A DNA stretch of 57,255 nucleotides from positions 1 through 57,255 of the forward strand of contig NZ_BCLE01000042.1 of assembly GCF_001431045.1 (NCBI RefSeq). The letters run 5' to 3'. Made by a program: the position numbers and the translations under genes. The notes below the pieces were generated by a model. It worked only from the letters and a program-made list of their open reading frames with translations. It searched no databases and was not told where the DNA came from. Positions 29,368 through 38,717 of the stretch are shown piece by piece (the first letter of the stretch is position 1; every line of letters begins with the position of its first letter). The stretch is from Streptococcus orisasini. Lineage in GTDB: Bacteria > Bacillota > Bacilli > Lactobacillales > Streptococcaceae.

Positions 29368-30477
29368 ATGATGGAAGAAAAAACAATTTATATTGCGGGA
29401 CTGGGGCTCATCGGTGGCTCCCTTGCTTTAGGCATTAAGCGCGGTCATCCTGGTTATAAAGTTATTGGCTACAATCGTTCTGACAAATCACGAGATATTG
29501 CTCTTGAACGCGGAATTGTGGAAGAGGCAACTGCCGATTTCAAAGAATTCGCTCCTTTAGCAGATGTTATTATTTTGGCAGTGCCAATTAAAAAGACAAT
29601 TGATTTTATTAAAGATTTGGCAGATTTAGATTTAAAAGAAAATGTGATTATTACAGATGCCGGTTCTACTAAACTTGAAATTGTTAAAGCAGCAGAGCAG
29701 TACCTTAAAGATAAGTCTGTACAGTTTGTAGGCAGCCATCCTATGGCTGGAAGTCACAAATCAGGAGCCATTGCAGCAGACGTTAATCTGTTTGAAAATG
29801 CTTATTACATCTTTTCGCCATCAAGTCTGACCACAGCTGATACCATACCTGCTTTGCAGGATCTTTTATCAGGTTTACATGCAAGATATGTTGAAATCGA
29901 TGCGGCAGAGCATGACCGAGTTACCAGTCAAATCAGTCATTTTCCTCACATTATTGCGTCAAGCCTTATGGAGCAGGCAGGTGATTTTGCTGAAAGCCAT
30001 GAAATGACCAAACACTTTGCTGCGGGCGGTTTTCGCGATATGACACGCATTGCTGAAAGTGAACCCGGTATGTGGACGAGCATCCTTTTAACAAATCCCC
30101 AAGCTGTTTTAGATCGCATTGAAAATTTCAAGCAGCGTTTGGATAGAATTTCCAGTCTGATTGAAGCAAAAGATGAAAATGCCATTTGGGAGTTCTTTAA
30201 TCAGGGTCGGCAAATTCGTAAAAATATGGAAATTCATAAACGTGCGGGTGTTGACAGCTTTTATGATATTTATGTGGATATTCCTGATAAAGAAAATGTC
30301 ATTTTGGAAATTTTGGAGCTGCTGAGAGGAACTTCTTTAGTTAATATTCGCATCAATGAAGAAAATCGTGAAGATATCAATGGTATCTTGCAAATTTCTT
30401 TCAAGAATGAGCGCGATTTGAAGCGGGCTCAGGAATTAATCAGTAAAAATACAAGTTATCATGTTCATTTAGATTAA
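29368..30477 (+). CDS. tyrA: Prephenate dehydrogenase with ACT domain
   Basis: A 369-residue enzyme converting prephenate to 4-hydroxyphenylpyruvate for tyrosine. The NAD fold GLGLIGGSLALGI lies at 11-23, and the catalytic region has GSHPMAGSHKSG near 128 and DRVTSQISHFPHIIA near 178. A C-terminal ACT domain (about 290-369; DIYVDIPDKENVILEILELL) suggests feedback by tyrosine. An 81-nt gap after aroC holds no gene. Confidence 0.95.
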   Translation: MMEEKTIYIAGLGLIGGSLALGIKRGHPGYKVIGYNRSDKSRDIALERGIVEEATADFKEFAPLADVIILAVPIKKTIDFIKDLADLDLKENVIITDAGSTKLEIVKAAEQYLKDKSVQFVGSHPMAGSHKSGAIAADVNLFENAYYIFSPSSLTTADTIPALQDLLSGLHARYVEIDAAEHDRVTSQISHFPHIIASSLMEQAGDFAESHEMTKHFAAGGFRDMTRIAESEPGMWTSILLTNPQAVLDRIENFKQRLDRISSLIEAKDENAIWEFFNQGRQIRKNMEIHKRAGVDSFYDIYVDIPDKENVILEILELLRGTSLVNIRINEENREDINGILQISFKNERDLKRAQELISKNTSYHVHLD

Positions 30478-30493
30478 ATAAAGGAGAGATATT

Positions 30494-30844
30494 ATGTCAG
30501 TAAATATATATGATTTAGCAAATGAGTTGGAGCGCAATATCCGTACTTTACCAGAGTATCAAACTGCTGTTCAGGCAAAAGCAAGAGTCGATAGTGACGA
30601 AGAAGCCCAAAAAATATGGTATGGATTTACAGAACTTCAAGTGAAAATTCAAAATCATGTAAAGACAGGACAAATGCCAACTTCTGAAATGCAGCAAGAA
30701 TTGCAAAGTTTTGGTCAAAAAATTGAAACCAATCCACTTTTAAAAGAATTTGCTGAAACTCAGCGAGCTCTTGGAGTCTATATCAGTGATATTGAACGCA
30801 TAATTCTTCAGCCGCTTCAAGATTTATCGAAAAAAGATGCCTAA
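30494..30844 (+). CDS. YlbF/YmcA family protein
   Basis: A 116-residue all-helical protein of the YlbF/YmcA (DUF964) family; Bacillus members work with Rny and affect RNA processing, competence and biofilms. The N-terminus NIYDLANELERNIRTLPEYQ is typical. It follows tyrA by 16 nt, as in other streptococci, and ends the operon at a strong terminator. Confidence 0.85.
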   Translation: MSVNIYDLANELERNIRTLPEYQTAVQAKARVDSDEEAQKIWYGFTELQVKIQNHVKTGQMPTSEMQQELQSFGQKIETNPLLKEFAETQRALGVYISDIERIILQPLQDLSKKDA

Positions 30845-30920
30845 ACATAGGTATTTATAAGAGCTTATGTTTCAAGGTGCTGGAAAATTCATTCCTTCTC
30901 TGATAAATATAAGCTCAAGC

Positions 30921-30965
30921 AAAAGCCCTCATTAGACAGGTCAATCTAATGAGGGCTTTTTTAAA
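30921..30965. terminator. Terminator between the aro operon and the catabolic island
   Basis: Perfect 16-bp stem from AAAAGCCCTCATTAGA to TCTAATGAGGGCTTTT around an 8-nt loop, with T and A runs on both sides. It can stop aro transcription and the convergent LysR gene. Confidence 0.9.
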
Positions 30966-30996
30966 TATATATTACAAGTAACAAAAAGAAATTTTC

Positions 30997-31902
30997 TTAA
31001 ATTGATAGATTCATCATTTCTGACTGTGTGGCGATAAAATCAATAAAATTTTTTAAGTCATTGTGCAATTCTTTGCCTTTATGATAGGCAGCGTAATAGA
31101 CGCGGCGATTTTTCAAGGATTTAATAGGAATGACATCAATATCATCAAAATCCTTTAAAAAATCTGCTTTAGGTGCAATAGCAATTCCAAACTGCTGAGC
31201 GACTAAACCAACTACGGTTTCATCTTCGCTGACTTCAAAAGCAATTTTAGGTCGTTTGCTTATTTCTGAAAAAACTTGCTCCAATACAGGGCGCATTCCG
31301 CTTCGTTTTGAAAACCAAACTTGAGGATAATCCAAGGTATCTTCAACAGTTACCTGCTCCTTAGCCGACAGAGGGTGGCCTTTGGGAACAATGAGCACAA
31401 GGTCTTGAGTGAAGATAGGAATAAAGGAAATAGAAGAAAAGCTTTCAATTTTGGAACAAAAGGCTAAATCATACTGGTCATTTTGAATTCCTTCCAGCAT
31501 ATCTGCTGACATGCCGCTGTCATTATGAAAATCAAATTCCGATTGTGTATCAGGATGCTGTTCAATGAAGGTTCGAACAAGATTAGGAACAGCTTTTCGT
31601 CCCAGAATACGCAAAAGCGTAAGATTAATACGATGCTGCTTTTGATGTGTTTGCTGTAGTTGCTTGACCCCTGTATCTAAGAGATTAATAGAAGTTTTAA
31701 CAATTTTGTAAAAATCTTTTCCTGCCTCTGTCAAGACGATATTGCGTCCTTTTTTCACAAAAAGGGGAACTTTGACTTCGCTTTCCAATGCGGCAATTGC
31801 ATGACTCAGTGTTGGCTGTGTAATATGCAGCTGTTTGGCAGCATCAGTATAATGTTCCAAATCAGCTAGGGTCAAGAAGTAGCGTAAATGTTGAAGATTC
31901 AT
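30997..31902 (-). CDS. LysR-family regulator 1 of the island
   Basis: A 301-residue LysR regulator. The N-terminal winged HTH has LEHYTDAAKQLHITQPTLSHAIAALE (about 15-42); the remainder is a periplasmic-binding-like effector domain. It diverges from the isomerase-SDR-MFS genes across 154 bp that hold a 6-12-6 inverted repeat. By analogy with Listeria QuiR it may sense shikimate or a related ring acid; that is inference. Confidence 0.88.
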   Translation of the reverse strand: MNLQHLRYFLTLADLEHYTDAAKQLHITQPTLSHAIAALESEVKVPLFVKKGRNIVLTEAGKDFYKIVKTSINLLDTGVKQLQQTHQKQHRINLTLLRILGRKAVPNLVRTFIEQHPDTQSEFDFHNDSGMSADMLEGIQNDQYDLAFCSKIESFSSISFIPIFTQDLVLIVPKGHPLSAKEQVTVEDTLDYPQVWFSKRSGMRPVLEQVFSEISKRPKIAFEVSEDETVVGLVAQQFGIAIAPKADFLKDFDDIDVIPIKSLKNRRVYYAAYHKGKELHNDLKNFIDFIATQSEMMNLSI

Positions 31903-31959
31903 CTGTCTACCTATTATTCGTTTTTTGTTTATTATATCACAAAATCATGAAAAAAATCT

Positions 31960-31983
31960 ATGAATTACTGAAGAAAGATTCAT
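31960..31983. promoter_or_regulatory. Candidate LysR box upstream of the isomerase operon
   Basis: ATGAAT (31960-31965), 12 nt, ATTCAT (31978-31983). It fits the T-N11-A rule for LysR sites. A TATAAT at 32007-32012 follows with no good -35, as expected for an activated promoter. Confidence 0.5.
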
Positions 31984-32056
31984 TAGTATTTGCCCCTAAT
32001 TCATTGTATAATCAAGGTGATAAGTGAAAAAATTAACAATATAGGAGGATAAAACA

Positions 32057-32899
32057 GTGTCTAAACTTTCACCAATTACAATCAGTTCATGGACCCTTGG
32101 AGATCAATGTCGTTTTGAGGATCGTGTCAAAGCGGCTAAAGATGCAGGTTACGAAGGTATTGGACTTCGTGCAGAAACTTATGTCGATGCTTTAAACGAA
32201 GGGCTAACAGACCAAGATATTTTAGCTATTTTGGAAAAATATGATATCAAAGTAACAGAAGTAGAGTACATCGTTCAATGGGCCGAGGAGCATCGCTCTT
32301 ATGAGCAAAAGTACAAGGAACAAATGTGTTTCCATATGTGTGATTTATTTAATGTCGGTCACATTAACTGCGGCTTGATGGAAAACTATTCAGTAGAATA
32401 TACTGCTCAAAAATTGAAGGAGCTCTGCGCGCGGGCAGGTAAATATATTATTGGGGTAGAACCTATGCCATACAGTGGGCTTCCAACTTTTGACAAGGCT
32501 TATGCAGTTGTCAAGGAATCTGGTGCGGACAATGCTATGATTATTCTGGATACTTGGCATTGGGTTCGTGCCGATCAGCCTTACCGTGCCTTGACAGCAG
32601 ATGAAGCTGCTAAGGTTATTTCTATTCAAATTAATGATGCTTACGAGCGTCCTTATGCAGCTGCCATTCTTCGTGATGAATCGATGCATGATCGCCTTGC
32701 TCCGGGGACTGGCGCAAAGGATACCGCTGGTTTTGTTCGAATGGTTAAAGAGGCAGGAATTTCACCCAAAGTAATCGGTGTGGAAGTTATTTCAGATGAG
32801 ATTTTAAGCCGTGGTCTTGCCGAGGCTAGCGCATTTACATTTGAAAATACGGTTAAGGTTCTTAAAGAAGTTTGGCCGGAAATGTTAACAGAAAATTAA
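32057..32899 (+). CDS. TIM-barrel sugar phosphate isomerase/epimerase family; possible 3-dehydroshikimate dehydratase
   Basis: A 280-residue AP-endonuclease-2-type TIM barrel. Probable metal ligands: Glu in GVEPMPY (near 134), Asp and His in ILDTWHW (near 165-168) and Glu in GVEVIS (near 243). The family includes isomerases, epimerases and 3-dehydroshikimate dehydratases (AsbF/QuiC). Because neighbours are AroE- and AroD-like, conversion of 3-dehydroshikimate to protocatechuate, or an epimerisation of a ring acid, is possible. GTG start behind AGGAGG; 21 nt before the SDR gene. Confidence 0.75.
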   Translation: MSKLSPITISSWTLGDQCRFEDRVKAAKDAGYEGIGLRAETYVDALNEGLTDQDILAILEKYDIKVTEVEYIVQWAEEHRSYEQKYKEQMCFHMCDLFNVGHINCGLMENYSVEYTAQKLKELCARAGKYIIGVEPMPYSGLPTFDKAYAVVKESGADNAMIILDTWHWVRADQPYRALTADEAAKVISIQINDAYERPYAAAILRDESMHDRLAPGTGAKDTAGFVRMVKEAGISPKVIGVEVISDEILSRGLAEASAFTFENTVKVLKEVWPEMLTEN

Positions 32900-32920
32900 G
32901 AGAAATAAAGGAGAAAAACG

Positions 32921-33778
32921 ATGTCAGACAAATGGTTAGGACTTGAAGGGAAAACGGCAGTAGTTACTGGTGCAGTCGGCGGTATGGGAAAAACAATTGT
33001 TCAAGAGTTTGCCAAACAGGGCACCAATGTTGTCTTATTGGATATCCGTGAACAAGAGTTAAAAGATTACGCGGAAGAAATTGCTAAGGAATACGGTATA
33101 GGTACTCTGGCAGTGCCGACTAATTCAACCAGCGAAACAGATGTGGACAATGCTGTTGCGAAATCAGTTGAAAAGTTTGGCTCAGTAGATATCTTGGTCA
33201 ATACAGCAGCCATGCTTCGTGCCTGTCCTTTGGAAGATCTTCCTTTAGAAGAATGGCGTCAAACAGTTGATATTAATTTAACAGGCTATTTCTTGGTATC
33301 ACAGCGCTTTGGCCGTCAAATGATTAAACAAGGCCGTGGTAATATGGTACATATTTCAACGATTGCATCTGTGTTCCCAGAAACTTATTCAGCTGCTTAT
33401 AGTTCAACAAAGGCTGGTGTTAACATGATGTCACGTCAGATGGCAGCAGAATGGGGACAATTCGGTGTTCGTTCAAATTGTATTCAGCCATGTTTTGTTA
33501 AAACACCACTTTCTGAACCATTTTATGCAGATCCAGAAGTAGAAAATGGCCGTAAAGCCTTGACAGCTAATAAACGTATCGGTAATACCATGGACATTGC
33601 CAATGCGGTGCTCTTTCTCGCAAGTGACCGTTCAGACTATACCAATGGACATGAACTTCGCGTTGAGGGTGGTTTTGGTATCATGATGGGAGATCAGACT
33701 CCAAAACCAGGCGGTCGCCGTGAATATGCTGTCAAAGAACACAATGCTTATTTGGAACGCTTAAAAGGAAATCAATAA
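32921..33778 (+). CDS. Short-chain dehydrogenase/reductase
   Basis: A 285-residue SDR. Nucleotide motif TGAVGGMGK near 17-25, NTAA near 95, catalytic Ser in HISTIAS near 145 and YSAAYSSTKAG with Tyr/Lys near 160. A roughly 25-residue tail goes beyond the normal end. It probably oxidises or reduces a ring hydroxyl of the island's substrate. Second gene of the isomerase-SDR-MFS operon. Confidence 0.85.
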   Translation: MSDKWLGLEGKTAVVTGAVGGMGKTIVQEFAKQGTNVVLLDIREQELKDYAEEIAKEYGIGTLAVPTNSTSETDVDNAVAKSVEKFGSVDILVNTAAMLRACPLEDLPLEEWRQTVDINLTGYFLVSQRFGRQMIKQGRGNMVHISTIASVFPETYSAAYSSTKAGVNMMSRQMAAEWGQFGVRSNCIQPCFVKTPLSEPFYADPEVENGRKALTANKRIGNTMDIANAVLFLASDRSDYTNGHELRVEGGFGIMMGDQTPKPGGRREYAVKEHNAYLERLKGNQ

Positions 33779-33805
33779 TTTGTCTTAAAAGGAGCTTATA
33801 CCTAC

Positions 33806-35104
33806 ATGTTTAAAAATAACAAATTTAATTTCTCTGCTGTCATGCTTTGGTTTACCTATTTTTGTCATGGCATGCAGGCCATTATTATCTCTCAAAATAC
33901 AGAGTATTTTGCAGATAAATGGGGAATTACGACAGCAGCTGTTCTAGGTGTCGTTGCTTGGGTCGGTATCGGTAAAATCGTCTTTTTGATTTTTTCTGGT
34001 TCTTTATCAGATAAGATTGGGCGTAAACCGGTCGTTTTGGCAGGCTTGGCAGGCTATGTTATTATGTTTGCCTCTCTCTTGATTGCCAATAATGTACTGG
34101 AAGCTAATATTTTGGCTTTCATTGGTGGTGCCATGACTTCTTTATACGATGGTTCCATTAACCCGGCTCTATTTGAAATGTATCCAGAGAATAAATCAAC
34201 AGCATCTGTCTTATCCAAAGCCTTTATCTCTGCATCATCCATTCTTTATCCGCTGTTTGTAGCTTTCTTAGCAACACATAAAATGGCTCCAGAGTTGGCC
34301 ATTGTTTTGCCTCTTGTCATCAGCACTCTTGTTTTGATAGGCGTTATATTAGCGCCATTTCCAGATCGCGAACTGCAAAAAGCTGAAGGCTTGAGTCCTG
34401 CACAGGCGGTTAAGGAATTGGAAAAACGTCAGGATACAGCGACAGCAGCTACTGAAACAAAAACTCAGAATACAGGCAATGCCAAGCCTAAATTTGCTGT
34501 TGATGGAGTTGTTTTATCACTCTTTGCTCTGACCATTTATTCAAATTTCTATCTGTTCCAGCAAGTTTCCAAAATCTATGCTAAAGATATCATTCATATG
34601 AGTGAAAGTGCAGCCGCTTCGGTTACCTCTCTTTATCAAATGGGGGGCTTAGTTGCCACTATTGTATTCTCGCTCATTATGGCACGTGGTATTCGTGATA
34701 TGGCCATCTTAATTATTTCGCCAATCTTTGCAGGGCTGGCTGGTTTGGCAGTTTACTTTGTGCCAACACCAACTGTTTTGACACTGGCTGGTATTGTGGT
34801 TGGTTTCTGTGCAGCTGGTGGACTTCTTCAAATGGGGAATGCCGTTCTCAATCAATTTTTTGATACCAATAAAGGACGCAATACCTCTATTTATTACTTT
34901 GTCATGGCTCTTGGTTCTTACATTGTTCCGGCTGCAGCGGGCGGCTTGCTGAAAGAAGTCAATGGTGAATTTCCAAATGCTCCAATTATCTTATTGATTA
35001 TTGCTGTTACTGGCTTTGTTTCCTCTGCTTTGATGATTTTTATTGGTTTGCGTTATAAACAGATTTTTGGCCAGTCCGTATTTTCAAAGGTTAATAAAGA
35101 CTAA
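33806..35104 (+). CDS. MFS transporter, probable shikimate/quinate-type carrier
   Basis: A 432-residue 12-helix major facilitator. The loop after helix 2 has GSLSDKIGRKPV, the family A-motif, and a long charged loop (about 190-230) separates the halves. It is 28 nt after the SDR gene, so it probably imports the compound the operon processes. Substrate is inferred from context only. Confidence 0.82.
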   Translation: MFKNNKFNFSAVMLWFTYFCHGMQAIIISQNTEYFADKWGITTAAVLGVVAWVGIGKIVFLIFSGSLSDKIGRKPVVLAGLAGYVIMFASLLIANNVLEANILAFIGGAMTSLYDGSINPALFEMYPENKSTASVLSKAFISASSILYPLFVAFLATHKMAPELAIVLPLVISTLVLIGVILAPFPDRELQKAEGLSPAQAVKELEKRQDTATAATETKTQNTGNAKPKFAVDGVVLSLFALTIYSNFYLFQQVSKIYAKDIIHMSESAAASVTSLYQMGGLVATIVFSLIMARGIRDMAILIISPIFAGLAGLAVYFVPTPTVLTLAGIVVGFCAAGGLLQMGNAVLNQFFDTNKGRNTSIYYFVMALGSYIVPAAAGGLLKEVNGEFPNAPIILLIIAVTGFVSSALMIFIGLRYKQIFGQSVFSKVNKD

Positions 35105-35156
35105 ATCCAGCGCAGTTAAATTTTATGAACTTTGATCTTAGTTTTATTAGAAATGC

Positions 35157-35162
35157 TATAAT
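35157..35162 (+). promoter_or_regulatory. Promoter of the second aroE
   Basis: TGC-TATAAT, an extended -10, with TTGATC about 19 nt upstream. It lies 30 bp before the aroE2 start. Confidence 0.5.
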
Positions 35163-35191
35163 AGTTGTAGTCTTAGAAAGAAGGTTTTATT

Positions 35192-36073
35192 ATGACAGAA
35201 CGTATTTCAGGTCACACACTTCTCGTTAGCTTAATTGCTACACCAATTCGCCACTCCTTATCTCCTAAAATGCATAATGAGGCATATGCTAAACTTGGCT
35301 TGGATTATGCTTATTTGGCATTTGAGGTTGGAAATGAAGAACTGAGAGATGCTGTTCAAGGAATCCGTGCTTTAGGCATTCGAGGTTCTAATGTTTCTAT
35401 GCCAAATAAACAGGCCATCATTCCTTATCTTGATGAACTGTCTCCTGCGGCTGAGTTGGTCGGTGCTGTTAATACAGTAGTCAATAAAGATGGGAAAGGT
35501 CATCTTGTTGGTCACTGTACAGACGGAACAGGATGCGTGCGTGCCCTTGCAGAAGAAGGGGTAGAGGTTAAAGACCAAATCATTACCCTGACTGGTGCAG
35601 GCGGTGCCGGAACAGCTATTGCTATTCAATTAGCCTTGGATGGTGCTAAGGAAATTCGCATCTTCAACCGTAAGGATGAATTTTATGCTAATGCTGAATT
35701 AACCGTGGAAAAAATTAATACAAAGACAGATTCTAAGGCTACACTGACAGATTTAGCTAATCAAGATGCTTTCAAGAAGTCTATTGCAGAATCCAGCATT
35801 TACATTGATGGAACAGGTGCTGGCATGAAGCCGCAAGAGGATGTATCCCTGATTAACGATCCTGAAGTCATTCGTCCTGATCTGGTTGTCTTTGATGTGG
35901 TGTATGCACCGCTTGAAACTAAGCTTTTAAAATTTGCCAAAGAACATGGTGCTAAGAAAGCCATCAATGGTATTGGTATGATGCTCTATCAAGGCGCAGA
36001 AGCTTTCAAGCTATTCACTGGTGAAGATATGCCGGTTGACTATATTCATGATTTGCTTTTCAACGAAGAATAA
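35192..36073 (+). CDS. Second AroE: YdiB-like quinate/shikimate dehydrogenase
   Basis: A 293-residue AroE-family dehydrogenase. The catalytic Lys (K73 in NVSMPNK) and Asp (D111) are kept, as is HSLSPKMHN. The usual GYNTDG is GHCTDG (H108, C109) and the usual NGT-x-VGM stretch reads [17 protein letters not shown] after the GAGGAGTA fold is close to the YdiB NAD(H) loop. YdiB-type enzymes oxidise quinate and shikimate with NAD. It lies between the MFS and the NCS2-like genes and ends at a terminator, so it is probably catabolic. Confidence 0.83.
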   Translation: MTERISGHTLLVSLIATPIRHSLSPKMHNEAYAKLGLDYAYLAFEVGNEELRDAVQGIRALGIRGSNVSMPNKQAIIPYLDELSPAAELVGAVNTVVNKDGKGHLVGHCTDGTGCVRALAEEGVEVKDQIITLTGAGGAGTAIAIQLALDGAKEIRIFNRKDEFYANAELTVEKINTKTDSKATLTDLANQDAFKKSIAESSIYIDGTGAGMKPQEDVSLINDPEVIRPDLVVFDVVYAPLETKLLKFAKEHGAKKAINGIGMMLYQGAEAFKLFTGEDMPVDYIHDLLFNEE

Positions 36074-36130
36074 GTTTTGATGGCTGTCAAATGAAAAGCA
36101 GCACTTGTTAAGAAAAACCGCATTCTTCTC

Positions 36131-36162
36131 ACAAAGGCGAGGGGAACTCCCTCGCCTTTTGT
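36131..36162 (+). terminator. Terminator after the second aroE
   Basis: ACAAAGGCGAGGG pairs with CCCTCGCCTTTTGT around a short loop. Confidence 0.85.
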
Positions 36163-36198
36163 AATCAAAGAATAGTTATAAACTAAAAAGGAGTTTCT

Positions 36199-37545
36199 AT
36201 GACTAAAGCTAACAACATGATTCATCAAGCTAGCGAATTGCCATATATTAAGGCAGGCCCCTTTAAAATACGCTTTCCCTTTGTTCACTATAAATTAGAA
36301 AAAGTAGAATTCATTCAAGGTTTGATTGTTGGAGCAACTGCTCTGTCTGCTATTCCTTATATTACGGATTATTTAGAACTGCCTTATGAACTAGCCTACA
36401 GTATGGTCATCTTGGAAACAAGTTTGTATATCCTTCATGGAACCTTGGGGGATCCCGTGGTACCTGGCTGGATTACGGCGACACTTCCTTTGACTTTAAT
36501 CTATCTAACAAAGTATGATGCCGGTGCCGATCGCATCAGGGCAATGATTGCGCTGCAGTTATTGGTCGCAGGACTTTTTATTTTTATGAGTCTCACCAAG
36601 TTGGCCAAGCGGTTTGTTAATTTGGTCCCCAATGGTATGAAGGCAGGAATTTTGCTGGCAACCCCTATTTCGGTTCTGCAGACACAATTGGGTGATAAAG
36701 GTGGCTTTAGGCAATATCCGATATCACTTATAGCGGGTTTTGGCTTGTTAATTATTTTGTCCTATTCAGTTTGGTATAAAAAACTGAGAGCAAAAAATCG
36801 CTTGCTTGATTTTATAGCTAGTTATGGAAATCTCTTTCCTTATCTTTTTGCTATGCTGGTAGGTGTTTTGATTTCTGAATTGCCTTTGCCAACATTGGAA
36901 CTGGGAACTATCTTAAAAGTGCCAGATTTTCACAGAATTCTCAGTCAAGTGAGTGTCTTTGCGGTTGGTTTTCCTAAAATCCATTATTTTGCAGATGCCT
37001 TGCCCCTAGCCTTGGTTAGCTATGTTATTGCTTTTGGAGATTTTGTTACCACAGAATCATTGGTTGAGGATGCGCGTGAATCAAGAAATGATGAATACAT
37101 TGATTTTGATTCCAACCGTTCTAACTTGATCATCGGAATTCGCAATACAATTCTCGGTCTTCTAGCTCCTTTTCCGCCTCTGGCAGGTCCTCTCTGGGCA
37201 GGAATGACAGTTTCTATTAGTCAGCGCTATAAGGAAGGAAAGGCTGCGATGGATAGTCTGATTGGTGGGATGGCTTCTTTTCGTTTGGCGACTCTTCTGT
37301 GTGTACTTCTCATTCCAATCACAAGTTTTATGCGGCCCATTTATTCTGTTGGAGGTGCTATAACCCTTCTTTTTCAAGCCATTGTCTGTGCTAAGATTGG
37401 TATGGAGTACTGTGAAGATGAGACAGATAAGATGATTGCTGGTTTTATGGCAGCAGTACTGGCTTTTGCAGGATCAGGCATTGGTTTAATTACAGGAATT
37501 ATTTTAACTCTGGTTTTAAAAGATGTTTTTGCTAAGGCTGAATAA
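36199..37545 (+). CDS. NCS2-like permease of unknown substrate
   Basis: A 448-residue membrane protein with about 12 segments that resembles the xanthine/uracil (NCS2) and SLC26-like fold, with FGDFVTTESLVEDARESRNDEYIDF near 290-312 as the likely substrate loop. It is not a standard purine permease. Position between the second aroE and the esterase suggests uptake of an organic acid or ester. It begins behind AAAAGGAG after a terminator, so it may have its own promoter. Confidence 0.6.
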   Translation: MTKANNMIHQASELPYIKAGPFKIRFPFVHYKLEKVEFIQGLIVGATALSAIPYITDYLELPYELAYSMVILETSLYILHGTLGDPVVPGWITATLPLTLIYLTKYDAGADRIRAMIALQLLVAGLFIFMSLTKLAKRFVNLVPNGMKAGILLATPISVLQTQLGDKGGFRQYPISLIAGFGLLIILSYSVWYKKLRAKNRLLDFIASYGNLFPYLFAMLVGVLISELPLPTLELGTILKVPDFHRILSQVSVFAVGFPKIHYFADALPLALVSYVIAFGDFVTTESLVEDARESRNDEYIDFDSNRSNLIIGIRNTILGLLAPFPPLAGPLWAGMTVSISQRYKEGKAAMDSLIGGMASFRLATLLCVLLIPITSFMRPIYSVGGAITLLFQAIVCAKIGMEYCEDETDKMIAGFMAAVLAFAGSGIGLITGIILTLVLKDVFAKAE

Positions 37546-37675
37546 GTTGAATTTATTGGGCATTAGCAGTAAAAATTCATGGTTAAATTTCTGGCTATGG
37601 ATTTTTTATTTATAGAAAAAATTTTAAAACTAAAAGAAATTTTTCATTAAAAAACTATGTGAAAAACTTCTCAAG

Positions 37676-37703
37676 GTGTGATAGAATATAAACAGTATCA
37701 CAC
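37676..37703. promoter_or_regulatory. Candidate LysR box upstream of the esterase operon
   Basis: GTGTGATA (37676-37683), 12 nt, TATCACAC (37696-37703): an 8-bp perfect inverted repeat with the same spacer as two other sites in the island. Confidence 0.55.
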
Positions 37704-37732
37704 AGCAATAAATAGTGAAAGAAAGGGGTTGC

Positions 37733-38692
37733 ATGATGGATATTAAATCATTCCCAGGTTATGAGGATCATTTGTTTAGCAACCTTGCTGAACAAACCGA
37801 AGAAGTCAAGCGCCGCAAGGCAGCGCAGGTTGAAGCTATGCTGACTTATGAATTGCCACAAGGCATGACAATGGAGGATCGTTTTATTCCAGGTAAGGAG
37901 GAAGGGCAGGAAGTAAAAATTCGCGTTTTCACTCCGGCTAATCTTCCTGAAAAAGCACCAATGATTGTTGATATTCACGGCGGTGCTTTTGTTGCTGGCA
38001 GCGTTGATATTGACAATGCCCGCTGTATTGCAATTGCTCAGCGTGTGCCCGCTGTCGTGGTTTCGGTCGAATACCGTTTGGCAGGAGCTGATGGCATCAG
38101 TTTTCCTATTCCATTGGAGGATTGCCATACAGCTTATATGTATTTATATCATCATGCTACAGAATTTGGCGGCGATCCTGAAAAGATGGGACTTCATGGT
38201 TCAAGTGCAGGGGCAACTATTGCAGAAGGTCTTGCTCTCTATCTCCGCGACAGAAATGAACCTCAGCCGGCTCTGACTGTTCTTAATTGTCCTGCTCTCA
38301 GCTTAGCCTTGGAGGAAAGCCCTTCCTACCATCAGCTTTATCAGCTGCGTATGGGGCCATCTAATAAAGCACTTGGAGCTGAATCAGCCTATCTTGGCGG
38401 TTACAATGGAAGCACACCGTCTTATTACGCTTTTCCAGCCTATGCCCCTGATTTGGGAGGTCTTGGCCCACACATGGTCGTTGTCGGAGAATATGATACC
38501 TTGCGCGATACAGGACTTGATTATGCCCAACGCCTTTTGCGAACAGGAGTTCCATGTGAAATTTACCAAGCTCCACGTTTAGGTCATTGCTTTACTTCAG
38601 CACCGCATCCATTTACTGACTTTGTTCATGATATGATGGCTTGGTCTTTCAAGCGTGAATTTGGCATGTTAGATGATTTGATTAAAAAATAA
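37733..38692 (+). CDS. HSL-family alpha/beta hydrolase (esterase)
   Basis: About 319 residues. The oxyanion motif is HGGAFVAG (near 85), the nucleophile GSSAGA (near 160), Asp in GEYDTLRD (near 258) and His in LGHCFTS (near 287). This is a hormone-sensitive-lipase-type carboxylesterase. It has no signal peptide, so it acts inside the cell. It precedes the CitMHS-like carrier by 25 nt. In a quinate/shikimate island it may cleave plant esters such as caffeoyl-quinate; this is inference. ATG 37733, behind AAAGGGG, is preferred over a GTG at 37715. Confidence 0.85.
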   Translation: MMDIKSFPGYEDHLFSNLAEQTEEVKRRKAAQVEAMLTYELPQGMTMEDRFIPGKEEGQEVKIRVFTPANLPEKAPMIVDIHGGAFVAGSVDIDNARCIAIAQRVPAVVVSVEYRLAGADGISFPIPLEDCHTAYMYLYHHATEFGGDPEKMGLHGSSAGATIAEGLALYLRDRNEPQPALTVLNCPALSLALEESPSYHQLYQLRMGPSNKALGAESAYLGGYNGSTPSYYAFPAYAPDLGGLGPHMVVVGEYDTLRDTGLDYAQRLLRTGVPCEIYQAPRLGHCFTSAPHPFTDFVHDMMAWSFKREFGMLDDLIKK

Positions 38693-38717
38693 CTGTATAA
38701 GGAGATAGGAGAAGGTT

